DNA from: Zoogloeaceae bacterium
GTDB taxonomy: Bacteria > Pseudomonadota > Gammaproteobacteria > Burkholderiales > Rhodocyclaceae
Length of the DNA stretch: 6,755 bases
Assembly (NCBI GenBank): GCA_031282665.1
Contig: JAITDH010000139.1
Span: 1-6,755, forward strand
Direction of reading: 5' to 3'
The notes beneath the pieces were generated by a model, which was not told the DNA's origin, ran no database searches, and was given only the letters and a program-made list of their open reading frames with translations. Shown one piece after another: positions 1 through 6,452 of the stretch (position 1 is its first letter; the number at the start of each line of letters is the position of its first letter). The translations under genes and the position numbers were made by a program.

Positions 1-382
1 GCAAATCCGGGAAATCTTCTTTTCCCTTTACGCCAGCATTCCGAACGACTGGTTCCGCAAGAACGAACTCGACCGTTTCGAGGGCTATTACGCCAGTGTG
101 TTCTATGCGGCCTTCGCCGCCCTGGGAATGGACATCGTGCCGGAAGATGTGAACAACCAAGGACGGCTGGACATGGCGGTCAAGTTCAACGGACAGGTTT
201 ATCTCTTCGAATTCAAAGTGGTGGAGAGAGAAGCCGAAGGGAAGGCGCTCCAGCAGATCAAGGAGAAAAAATACGCCGACAAATACCGCTCGCTCAACCA
301 GCCCATCCACTTGATCGGCGTGGAATTCAGCAAGAAAGAACGCAATGTGGTGGGGTTCGCGGCGGAAAGTCTAGGGTCATGA
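1..382 (+). CDS. PD-(D/E)XK nuclease domain protein, C-terminal part (5' end outside window)
   Basis: An open frame runs from the left edge (first full codon at 2) to a TGA at 380-382, giving about 126 residues. The sequence fits the C-terminal nuclease-like domain (PDDEXK_9/DUF1703 type) that usually follows an AAA-ATPase-like N-terminal domain in proteins of roughly 500 residues; only the tail is visible here. The PD-(D/E)XK core can be read directly: an Asp in GRLDMAV (codon 170-172), then a beta strand with FEFK, whose Glu (209-211) and Lys (215-217) form the ExK half of the motif. A Lys/Gln-rich helix (ALQQIKEKKYADKY) and a strand (HLIGVEFSK) follow, as in the family. The fold is nuclease-like, but the cellular role of these proteins is poorly known. 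Codons are more A/T-rich (runs of aaa, aag, gaa) than in the genes to the right. The GTG at 98 is internal, because the homologous sequence continues upstream of it. Family assignment is fairly sure; function is not. Confidence 0.82.
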   Translation, partial: QIREIFFSLYASIPNDWFRKNELDRFEGYYASVFYAAFAALGMDIVPEDVNNQGRLDMAVKFNGQVYLFEFKVVEREAEGKALQQIKEKKYADKYRSLNQPIHLIGVEFSKKERNVVGFAAESLGS

Positions 383-416
383 AGCGGACAGGCCCGAACC
401 CGTTACAGACAAAATA

Positions 417-450
417 GCGAGGCTCGGGATAAGATGGTGGGAGACCTCGC
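417..450 (+). other. possible hairpin between nuclease gene and yciA
   Basis: GCGAGGCTC (417-425) can pair with GAG-A-CCTCGC (441-450), giving nine base pairs with one bulged A (444) around a 15-base loop. No T-run follows, so it does not look like a standard Rho-independent terminator. It may be a leader structure for the next gene or a chance pairing in GC-rich DNA. Nothing else convincing was seen in 383-479. Confidence 0.2.
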
Positions 451-479
451 GGCACAGGAGGCGTGCAACCCCAAACCCC

Positions 480-485
480 AAGGAG
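480..485 (+). promoter_or_regulatory. ribosome binding site of yciA-like gene
   Basis: AAGGAG lies 7 bases before the ATG at 493 and only 1 base before the in-frame ATG at 487. The spacing decides for 493 and against the longer GTG start at 463. Confidence 0.8.
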
Positions 486-492
486 AATGCGA

Positions 493-894
493 ATGATCGA
501 TACCCCGGTTTCCCTTCCCGCCGGCCAGCCGGCGTTGCGGCTGGTGCCCATGCCGAAGGATGAAAACATGTTCGGCGATATCTTCGGCGGCTGGATCATG
601 TCGAACGTGGATATCGCGGGCGGCATCGAAGCCATGCGGCATGCCCGCGGACGGGTGGCGACCGTGGCGGTGAATTCCTTCCAGTTCCATCAGCCGGTTT
701 CCTCCGGCGATGTGGTCAGTTTTTATACCCGCATCCTCAAGGTGGGGCGCAGTTCGCTCACGGTGTCCGTGGAGGTTTTTGCCGAACGGCATCCGCAAAA
801 CCCGGTGACGGTGAAGGTAACGGAAGCAACACTCACCTACGTCGCGCTTGGCCAGGACGGCGGAAAACGCGACGTATCACGGGAAAATGCGTAG
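493..894 (+). CDS. yciA: acyl-CoA thioesterase, YciA-like hotdog protein
   Basis: The gene encodes a 133-residue single-hotdog-domain thioesterase, very close to the length of E. coli YciA (about 132). The family hydrolyses acyl-CoA thioesters to free acid and CoA in the cytoplasm and helps balance CoA pools and lipid precursors. Visible hallmarks are the N-terminal strand LRLVPMPKDENMFGDIFGGW (15-34) and the hotdog helix starting MSNVDIAGG, whose Asp40 matches the catalytic Asp of the family. Further on come RVATVAVNSFQFHQPVSSGD (54-73), the strand with FYTRILKVGRSSL, and the last strand TEATLTYVAL. The ATG at 493 was chosen because AAGGAG sits 7 bases upstream and the product then matches family length. 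The gap to the fadL-like gene downstream is 39 bases, so they may share a transcript; free fatty acid and acyl-CoA handling would link the two. Exact chain-length preference cannot be read from sequence. Confidence 0.92.
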   Translation: MIDTPVSLPAGQPALRLVPMPKDENMFGDIFGGWIMSNVDIAGGIEAMRHARGRVATVAVNSFQFHQPVSSGDVVSFYTRILKVGRSSLTVSVEVFAERHPQNPVTVKVTEATLTYVALGQDGGKRDVSRENA

Positions 895-933
895 AATCCA
901 AAAGTCTTTGTTTTGATTTCCCTCCTCCGCCCC

Positions 934-2094
934 ATGAAGAAAATGCCCGACCATCGGTTTCTTGCCGCCGCCATATTGTTTTGTCTTGCCGCCACCGCTT
1001 CCGCGGACGGTTTCCAGAATGTGGCACAGAATGCCAGTGGGCTGGGCGTTTCCTATGCGGGTGCGGCGGCGGTGGCGGATGATGCGAGCACCATTTTTTA
1101 CAACCCGGCGGGGTTGAGCCGGCTCGACGGGATGCAGGTTTCCTTCGGCGGGGTCGGGCTGTTGCAGGATTACGAGTTCGACGACCATCGGAGCATCGGC
1201 CTTTCCGGTCCCGAAGGCGGACGGGCCGGGGAATGGCAGGTATTGCCCAACGCCTATTTTTCCTGGAAGCTGAATGAGGACTGGTCGCTCGGCGTGGGCG
1301 TTTCCTCGCCTCACAGCCTCGATATGGAATATGACCGTGACTGGATCGGGCGCGGCATCGTGGTGAAGTCCCGTCTCTCCAGCGTCAATCTGAATCCCGC
1401 CATCGCTTGGCGTCTTTCCGACAGGATCGCCCTCGGCTTCGGCCTCGATTACCAGAAAATCCGCCTGAAATCCGCCCTGGACGCCGCGCGCGAATCCGAT
1501 TCGGACAGCGCCTGGGGCTGGAATGCCGGCGCCTTGTTTACCCTTTCCCCGTCCATGCGCGTGGGCGTCGCCTACCGTTCCGGGATGGAATACCGTTTCG
1601 ACGCCCCGACGCGCAACGAGATTTCCGCGCTGACCGCCTTCCCCGGCGTCGATGAGCGGGGACGTTTCGAGACGCCGGGCGTTTTCTCCCTTTCCGTCTG
1701 GCAACAGGTGTCCGAACAATGGGAAGCGATGGGCGATTTCTCCTATACCCGCTGGAAGTCGCTCGACGGCTACAACCGCGATAGCTGGCGGCTGGCCTGG
1801 GGCGCGGCCTACACCTACAACGAACGCTGGAAATCGAAATTCGGCCTGGCCTATGAGCGCAGCCCGCTCAGCCGTTCCGGGCGCACCGCCTTCCTGCCGG
1901 ATGCGCATCGCATGTGGTTTTCCCTCGGCGGCCAGTATCGTTTCGGCAAATCCTCGGCACTCGATTTCGGCTATGCCTACCAGTGGGTCATGAAGAAGCC
2001 GCATCTGGACAGCCCCGTCGGTTCCGCCCGGCTGCGCGGCGACTACGATGCCAGCGGCCATCTTCTCGGCATACAATATTCGCAAGGCTTCTGA
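934..2094 (+). CDS. outer-membrane hydrophobic-compound transporter, FadL/TodX family
   Basis: The gene encodes 386 residues with a clear signal peptide: MKKMPDHR, a hydrophobic core (about 9-20) and cleavage probably after ATASA at residue 24. The mature N-terminus gives the FadL hatch signature: GFQNVAQNASGLGVSYAGAA, ADDASTIFYNPAG (NPAG at 57-60), then alternating amphipathic strands rich in Trp/Tyr/Phe. It ends in Phe (YSQGF), the usual C-terminal signal for insertion of beta-barrels by the BAM machinery. FadL proteins form 14-strand barrels that let long-chain fatty acids or other hydrophobic molecules cross the outer membrane. At 386 residues it is shorter than E. coli FadL (about 446), suggesting shorter loops and possibly another substrate; the actual ligand is unknown. 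The ATG at 934 gives a good signal peptide, whereas the in-frame TTG at 913 would add seven unneeded residues. ATG 943 is a possible alternative. No Shine-Dalgarno is visible; the preceding bases are pyrimidine-rich. It follows the thioesterase gene closely and the next gene starts 5 bases after the stop codon. Confidence 0.9.
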   Translation: MKKMPDHRFLAAAILFCLAATASADGFQNVAQNASGLGVSYAGAAAVADDASTIFYNPAGLSRLDGMQVSFGGVGLLQDYEFDDHRSIGLSGPEGGRAGEWQVLPNAYFSWKLNEDWSLGVGVSSPHSLDMEYDRDWIGRGIVVKSRLSSVNLNPAIAWRLSDRIALGFGLDYQKIRLKSALDAARESDSDSAWGWNAGALFTLSPSMRVGVAYRSGMEYRFDAPTRNEISALTAFPGVDERGRFETPGVFSLSVWQQVSEQWEAMGDFSYTRWKSLDGYNRDSWRLAWGAAYTYNERWKSKFGLAYERSPLSRSGRTAFLPDAHRMWFSLGGQYRFGKSSALDFGYAYQWVMKKPHLDSPVGSARLRGDYDASGHLLGIQYSQGF

Positions 2095-2098
2095 TGGG

Positions 2099-2776
2099 AT
2101 GAACTGGACAGTGAATCTCCTGGGTTGGCGTGAAATCATCCTGACCCTGATTCTGCTGATCGTTCTCTACATGGTCTGGCTCATCTGGCGGATGCGCCGC
2201 CTGGGACAGACCAGGACGCCGGTTTCCACCTCCCCGCCGCGCGCCGAGCCGGGGCTGTCTTCCTCCCCTTCCTCTTCATCATCCGCCGATCCTCCCGCGT
2301 CCACTGTGGCGATGAGGCGGGAACGGGAACGAGAAAGGAACAGGGAAGAAGAGGAGGACGCCCTCATCTATTCCCGCCGGGGGTTGCACGTCGATTCCAC
2401 CAAATCCGCCAATTCTGCCAACTCCGCCGACCCCGTCCGGCGACCGCCCAGCCTGTTCGACGAAAGCGGTCTGGCGGAGCAGACCTTCATGAGCGGCGTG
2501 GCGCGGGAAATGGAAGAATCGCGCGAGGAAATAGAATCCCTGCGCGGCGCGCTGGCCGCCCTGCGCGAAGAAATGGATCAATTGCGCGCCGCCTTCGCGC
2601 AGGAGGTGCAGAGCGCCCATATTGCGCAGAACGCTTCCCCGCTTTACAGTGAAGCCATGCAGATGGCCGTGCTCGGCCATGACGCCCTCACCATCGCCGA
2701 GCGTTGCGGGATTTCCCGCGCCGAAGCCGAACTGGTCGTTTCCCTGATGAAAAACAAGGAGGGGAAAGCTTCATGA
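2099..2776 (+). CDS. DUF2802 family membrane-anchored coiled-coil protein
   Basis: The gene encodes 225 residues. A single hydrophobic helix (about 11-30, REIILTLILLIVLYMVWLIW) is followed by Arg-rich residues (RMRR), so the bulk probably faces the cytoplasm. Next come a Ser/Pro-rich linker (41-70), a charged stretch RRERERERNREEEED (73-87), a Ser/Asn/Ala repeat (NSANSANSA, 102-110) and a predicted coiled coil (about 135-172, heptad-like EESREEIESLRGALAALREE). The C-terminus (about 181-217, YSEAMQMAVLGHDALTIAERCGISRAEAELVVSL) fits DUF2802, a short helix-turn-helix-like module of unknown function. From memory, relatives occur near cheW in some flagellar clusters, but no motility genes are seen here. 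The ATG at 2099 was chosen because the transmembrane helix follows directly and it lies 5 bases after the fadL stop; the longer in-frame start at 2048 would overlap fadL by 47 bases. The stop overlaps the next start (ATGA), pointing to translational coupling with the SPOR protein. Structure is clear; function is not. Confidence 0.82.
   Translation: MNWTVNLLGWREIILTLILLIVLYMVWLIWRMRRLGQTRTPVSTSPPRAEPGLSSSPSSSSSADPPASTVAMRRERERERNREEEEDALIYSRRGLHVDSTKSANSANSADPVRRPPSLFDESGLAEQTFMSGVAREMEESREEIESLRGALAALREEMDQLRAAFAQEVQSAHIAQNASPLYSEAMQMAVLGHDALTIAERCGISRAEAELVVSLMKNKEGKAS
2756..2762 (+). promoter_or_regulatory. ribosome binding site of SPOR gene
   Basis: AAGGAGG lies 10 bases before the ATG at 2773, inside the end of the upstream gene. 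This strong site fixes the SPOR start at 2773 and argues against the longer in-frame start at 2704. Confidence 0.75.
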
Positions 2777-3642
2777 GCGCACAGACACCCGAAAATACGC
2801 CCGCGAACACGCCCGCAAATACGCCCTCTTTGGCCGACGACGAGACCGAGCAGCGCGGCAAGATCATCCGCCGCCTGACCCTGGCGGCGGTCATGGCGCT
2901 GGTGCTGCTCGCCCTCCTCGCCCTCTTCGATGCCTTCAGCGCCGCGCCCGAGGAAGAGCCGCCCGTTTATACCGCTCCCGTGCCCGTGCCGCCCAAGCTG
3001 CCGGTTCCCCAGCCCATCCAGCCGGGGCCGCCGGAGGAAACTCCCGGAGATCCCGACCTGCCGCCCGAAAACCCCGATGCGCCGCCAGAAACGCCGCCCG
3101 ATTCACCCGCTCCGCCGGAAACTCCGCCGCAAACCACACAACCATCCACGCCGCAGCAGCCTCCGGCGACCGTCGCGCCTTCCGGCACGCAGCCCGCGAC
3201 CGGCATGCCGCCGCCGCTCCAGCCGGGGCGCACCACCACCCGCACCGCCAAGCCCCCTGCGTCCTCCACCTCTTCCACATCCACCCCCCCCGCCATCGTC
3301 GCGCCGGAATTCACCGCCCCGCAGCCGGAACAGCCGGAGCAACCACTCCAGACCTCGCCGCCCGACGCCACGCCAGCCAATCCGCCCACGCCCCGCCCCC
3401 GTCCGCAGCCGCCGCGCCTCTTGCCCAACTTCGTCGTGCAGGCCGGCGTGTTCGCCAGCATCCAGCGGGCGGAAGAACTGCACGCCCGGCTCACCTTGCA
3501 CGGCATTCCCTCGACCCTGGAAACACGGGTGCAGGTCGGCCCCTTCAAGACCCAGGAAGAAGCGGAAGCCGCGCGCCGGAAAATGCGCGCGCTGGGCATC
3601 GAAGGCGTCATCGTTTCCAGACGCCCGGCCGGCGCCGAATGA
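2773..3642 (+). CDS. SPOR-domain bitopic membrane protein, FtsN/DedD-like architecture
   Basis: The gene encodes 289 residues. A short cytoplasmic tail carries an NTPA-type repeat (residues 8-19). It is followed by basic residues (KIIRR), one transmembrane helix (about 35-53), a roughly 160-residue Pro/Thr/Ser/Gln-rich linker (about 60-216), and a C-terminal SPOR domain (about 218-285: FVVQAGVFASIQRAEELHARL, then VQVGPFKTQEEAEAARRKMRALGIEGVIV). SPOR domains bind peptidoglycan strands lacking stem peptides and bring proteins to the division septum. The layout (inside tail, one helix, flexible periplasmic linker, terminal SPOR) matches FtsN and DedD. I cannot see the short essential FtsN helix region, so the symbol is left blank. 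The ATG at 2773 has AAGGAGG 10 bases upstream and overlaps the DUF2802 stop by 4 bases. The linker is nearly free of hydrophobic residues and should be extended across the periplasm. A role in division or envelope maintenance is likely but inferred. Confidence 0.88.
   Translation: MSAQTPENTPANTPANTPSLADDETEQRGKIIRRLTLAAVMALVLLALLALFDAFSAAPEEEPPVYTAPVPVPPKLPVPQPIQPGPPEETPGDPDLPPENPDAPPETPPDSPAPPETPPQTTQPSTPQQPPATVAPSGTQPATGMPPPLQPGRTTTRTAKPPASSTSSTSTPPAIVAPEFTAPQPEQPEQPLQTSPPDATPANPPTPRPRPQPPRLLPNFVVQAGVFASIQRAEELHARLTLHGIPSTLETRVQVGPFKTQEEAEAARRKMRALGIEGVIVSRRPAGAE
2794..2829 (+). repeat. three 12-base tandem units coding NTPA/NTPA/NTPS
   Basis: Three consecutive 12-base units (2794-2805, 2806-2817, 2818-2829) encode NTPA, NTPA and NTPS at the N-terminus of the SPOR protein. 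The units differ at a few bases, so the repeat is old or under selection at protein level. Unit number could vary in frame between strains. Confidence 0.7.
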
Positions 3643-3755
3643 CCCATGAACCGGGCACAATTGAAAGTGGAAGAAAACCCGTGCGCGAAGCGACGCGACG
3701 CCAATGAACCTGCTTTTTCCACCGCTGCTTTTCCTTTCCCACCACGAGTTCCATC

Positions 3756-4136
3756 ATGAGCAAACAATATTTTTCCACTAATCGCGCCCCCGCCGCCATC
3801 GGCGCCTATTCCCAGGCCGTGCGGGTGGGGCGGACCGTCTATCTCTCCGGACAGATCGGCCTGGACCCGCAAAACCAGGTCCTGGTCGACGGCATCGAGG
3901 CGCAGATCGAACAGGTCTTCAACAACCTCGCGGCGGTGGCGAAAGCCGCCGAAGGCTCGCTGGACCATATCGTCAAGCTGAACGTCTACCTCACCGACCT
4001 GGCCCATTTCGCCAAGGTCAATGAAGCGATGACGCGCCATTTCAGCCAGCCCTATCCGGCGCGCGCCGCCGTCGGCGTCAAGGAATTGCCCAAGGGCGCC
4101 CTGGTGGAAGCCGACGCAATCCTGTGCCTGGACTGA
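3756..4136 (+). CDS. ridA: RidA family reactive intermediate (enamine/imine) deaminase
   Basis: The gene encodes 126 residues, close to the usual RidA length (about 128). RidA trimers in the cytoplasm hydrolyse 2-aminoacrylate and related enamines/imines made by PLP-dependent dehydratases, protecting other PLP enzymes. Family signatures visible are IGAYSQAV (15-22), [11 protein letters not shown] (28-38), [29 protein letters not shown] (53-81) and [23 protein letters not shown] (100-122). Arg103 corresponds to the substrate-carboxylate-binding Arg105 of E. coli RidA, and Glu118 to its active-site Glu120. The position of E. coli Cys107 is Ala here, which is common enough not to suggest loss of deaminase activity. 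The ATG at 3756 fits the family N-terminus, although no clear Shine-Dalgarno is present. The stop lies inside the recG start region (13-base overlap), so the two are probably co-translated. The 113-base gap upstream shows no convincing terminator or promoter. Confidence 0.95.
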   Translation: MSKQYFSTNRAPAAIGAYSQAVRVGRTVYLSGQIGLDPQNQVLVDGIEAQIEQVFNNLAAVAKAAEGSLDHIVKLNVYLTDLAHFAKVNEAMTRHFSQPYPARAAVGVKELPKGALVEADAILCLD

Positions 4137-6313
4137 AAGCGAAAGCCGCCTCCCGCACGAAAACAGGCAACGATAAAGACAACAACGGCAATAAAGACAG
4201 TAAAACCGGGGCCGGGAAGGGCAAGGGACGCGGCAGCGACCTGCAAAACAAACTCAAGCGCCTGGGACTATCCCGGCGTGAGGATCTGCTGCTGCACCTG
4301 CCCCTGCGCTATGAAGACGAGACCCGTCTCACCCCCATCGCCCGCCTGCCGCAGCAAGGCATGGCGCAGGTCGAAGGGAAGGTCGTCGTCGCCGAAATCC
4401 AGCCCCGTCCCCGCCGGCAACTGGTCGCCCAACTGCGCGACGCCAGCGGCGGCAGCCTGGTATTGCGCTTTCTCCACTTCTATCCGCAGCAGCGCGAGGC
4501 GCTCGTTCCCGGTCGGCGGATACGCGCCTTCGGCGAAGTGCGGCACGGGTTTTTCGGCCTGGAAATGGTGCATCCCCGCATCCGCGCCGTCGAAGCGGAC
4601 ATTCCCCTGCCGGAAACCCTGACCCCGATCTATCCCACCACCGCCGGGCTTGCCCAGTCGGCCTTGCAAAAACTCATCGCCCGCGCCCTCGACGGCGCGC
4701 CGCTGGCCGACACCCTGCCGGACGAATGGCGCAAACGCCTGGACCTGCCGGCATTCTGGCCCGCGCTCCTCTACCTGCACCGTCCGCCGCCGGACGCCGA
4801 CCAGGCGGCCCTCGCCGACCGGCGGCACCCGGCATGGCGGCGGATCAAGCTGGACGAACTGCTCGCGCAACAGATCTCCCTCAAACTCGCCTACCGGGCG
4901 CGGCGCAGGATCGGCGCGCCGGAACTGCCCGGCACCGGCGAACTCCGGGAAGCCCTGATCGCCCGCCTGCCCTTTCCGCTCACCGCCGCGCAACGTCGCA
5001 CCGCCGCCGAAATCGGCGCGGATCTTGCCGCCCCCTACCCCATGCAGCGCCTCCTGCAAGGCGACGTCGGCGCGGGCAAGACCCTCGTCGCCGCCCTGGC
5101 CGCCTGCCAGGCCATCGAATCCGGCGCGCAGGTCGCCTTCATGGCCCCCACGGAAATCCTCGCCGAACAGCACTACTTCAAATTCTCCGACTGGCTCACC
5201 CCGCTCGGCGTGCGGATCGCCTGGCTCTCCGGCAGCCAGAAAAGCAAGACCCGGCGGGAAGAACGCGCCGCCGTCCGCGCCGCGCAACTGGTCATCGGCA
5301 CCCACGCGCTGATCCAGGAAGGCGTCGATTTCTCCCGCCTCGGCCTGGCGATCATCGACGAACAGCACCGCTTCGGCGTCCGCCAGCGCCTCGCCCTCAA
5401 GCGCAAGGGCGGCTCGCCGCACCAGTTGATGATGTCCGCCACCCCCATCCCACGCACCCTCGCCATGAGCTATTGCGCGGATCTCGACGTCTCCGTGCTG
5501 GACGAACTGCCGCCCGGGCGCACCCCCGTGCGCACCCGCCTCGTCCGCGAAGAACGGCGGGAAGAAATCCTCGCCTGGGTGCGCGGCAGGATCGCCGAAG
5601 GGCGGCAGGTCTATTGGGTCTGTCCGCTGATCGAAGAATCCGAGGCACTGGACCTGAAGACCGCGCTCGAAACCCATGCCTGGCTCGCCCAGGCCCTCCC
5701 GGAAAGGCGGATCGGCCTCGTGCATGGACGCCTTCCGCCGGCGGAAAAACAGGCCGTCATGGCCGCCTTCGCCACCGGGGAAATCCCCCTCCTCGTCGCC
5801 ACCACCGTGATCGAAGTCGGCGTGGACGTACCCAACGCCAGCCTGATGATCGTCGAACACGCCGAACGCTTCGGCCTGGCGCAGTTGCACCAGTTGCGCG
5901 GCAGGGTCGGGCGCGGCACCCAGGCCAGCAGTTGCGTGCTCCTCTATGCCGAACCGCTTTCCCCGCTTGCCCGCGAACGCCTGAAAATCCTCTTCGAGAC
6001 CGCCGACGGCTTCGAAGTCGCCCGCCGCGACCTGGAACTGCGCGGCCCCGGGGAATTCATCGGCAGCCGGCAAAGCGGTCTCCCCCTGCTGCGCTACGCC
6101 AGCCTGGAAAGCGACGCCGACCTCGTGGAACTCGTCCCCCCGCTCGCCACCGCCCTGATCGAACGATACCCCGAAGCCGCCCGGCAACACTGCGCCCGCT
6201 GGATCCAGACGATGGGAGAGGGTAAGGCGAATACGGCGGATGAGACAGGCGAGGCAGGTGAAACGGACGGAATGGACGCGGCGGATGCCGCCGCGCTTTC
6301 GCTGGACATTTGA
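4124..6313 (+). CDS. recG: ATP-dependent DNA helicase RecG
   Basis: The gene encodes 729 residues (E. coli RecG has 693). RecG is a monomeric superfamily 2 double-stranded DNA translocase that remodels stalled replication forks and branch-migrates Holliday junctions. In order: a lysine/Asn/Gly-rich extension (1-39); the wedge/OB region (about 40-250) with [14 protein letters not shown] (54-67) and [10 protein letters not shown] (144-153); Walker A GDVGAGKT (313-320); motif Ia [10 protein letters not shown] (341-350); Walker B DEQHRFG (412-418); motif [14 protein letters not shown] (437-447); motif V region [15 protein letters not shown] (558-572); motif [11 protein letters not shown] (590-598); the RecG C-terminal signature [19 protein letters not shown] (634-652); and an acidic tail (698-729). 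All key helicase residues are present, so the enzyme should be active. GTG 4124 is the only standard start before the conserved domain; it overlaps ridA by 13 bases and has no good Shine-Dalgarno, so coupling to ridA translation is likely. Both tails lie outside the normal family core. Confidence 0.97.
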   Translation: MPGLKAKAASRTKTGNDKDNNGNKDSKTGAGKGKGRGSDLQNKLKRLGLSRREDLLLHLPLRYEDETRLTPIARLPQQGMAQVEGKVVVAEIQPRPRRQLVAQLRDASGGSLVLRFLHFYPQQREALVPGRRIRAFGEVRHGFFGLEMVHPRIRAVEADIPLPETLTPIYPTTAGLAQSALQKLIARALDGAPLADTLPDEWRKRLDLPAFWPALLYLHRPPPDADQAALADRRHPAWRRIKLDELLAQQISLKLAYRARRRIGAPELPGTGELREALIARLPFPLTAAQRRTAAEIGADLAAPYPMQRLLQGDVGAGKTLVAALAACQAIESGAQVAFMAPTEILAEQHYFKFSDWLTPLGVRIAWLSGSQKSKTRREERAAVRAAQLVIGTHALIQEGVDFSRLGLAIIDEQHRFGVRQRLALKRKGGSPHQLMMSATPIPRTLAMSYCADLDVSVLDELPPGRTPVRTRLVREERREEILAWVRGRIAEGRQVYWVCPLIEESEALDLKTALETHAWLAQALPERRIGLVHGRLPPAEKQAVMAAFATGEIPLLVATTVIEVGVDVPNASLMIVEHAERFGLAQLHQLRGRVGRGTQASSCVLLYAEPLSPLARERLKILFETADGFEVARRDLELRGPGEFIGSRQSGLPLLRYASLESDADLVELVPPLATALIERYPEAARQHCARWIQTMGEGKANTADETGEAGETDGMDAADAAALSLDI

Positions 6314-6351
6314 CCCGCTTCGCGGCTCGCATGCCCAGGGTGCAGCGAGGC

Positions 6352-6384
6352 GTAGGTTGGATGAGCCGAAGGCGTAATCCGACA
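6352..6384 (+). repeat. left inverted-repeat arm
   Basis: 33 bases starting GTAGGTTGGATG, the inverted partner of 6453-6485. G6363 and T6375 are the two positions that do not form Watson-Crick pairs with the other arm. Confidence 0.9.
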
Positions 6385-6452
6385 CTCGTTCATCACCGGC
6401 GCTTGCGCCGCTGTTCTTTGATTTGCGATGCTGCGCATCGGTGTGGTTGGAA

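Noticed and set aside
402..435. Promoter-like GTTACA and TAAGAT upstream of yciA
   Set aside because: The spacing is 22 bases, too long for a sigma-70 promoter, and the matches are partial.
463..492. Longer starts for yciA at GTG 463 or ATG 487
   Set aside because: AAGGAG at 480-485 would be inside the gene or only 1 base from the start; 493 has correct spacing and family length.
2048..2098. Longer start for the DUF2802 gene inside fadL
   Set aside because: It would add 17 residues ahead of the membrane helix and overlap fadL by 47 bases; ATG 2099 fits the layout better.
877..2139. 420-codon open frame on the minus strand opposite the fadL-like gene
   Set aside because: Same artefact. The plus strand has a signal peptide, hatch motif and terminal Phe; the minus frame has no recognisable domain and overlaps the gene fully.
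3643..3755. Terminator or promoter between the SPOR gene and ridA
   Set aside because: There are T-rich stretches (around 3714-3740) and a TTGAAA at 3661-3666, but no stem before the T-run and no -10 box at proper spacing.
2967..4040. 357-codon minus-strand frame over the SPOR and ridA genes
   Set aside because: The Gly/Val/Ser-rich stretch is the antisense of the Pro-rich linker; both sense genes are secure by family.
4726..6225. 499-codon plus-strand frame inside recG
   Set aside because: Composition is almost entirely Arg, Pro, Ala and Gly, typical of an out-of-frame reading of GC-rich coding DNA.
4268..6385. 705-codon open frame on the minus strand opposite recG
   Set aside because: It is the mirror of recG in GC-rich codon-biased DNA: rich in Gly, Asp, Glu and Gln, without recognisable domains, while the plus-strand frame carries every RecG motif.
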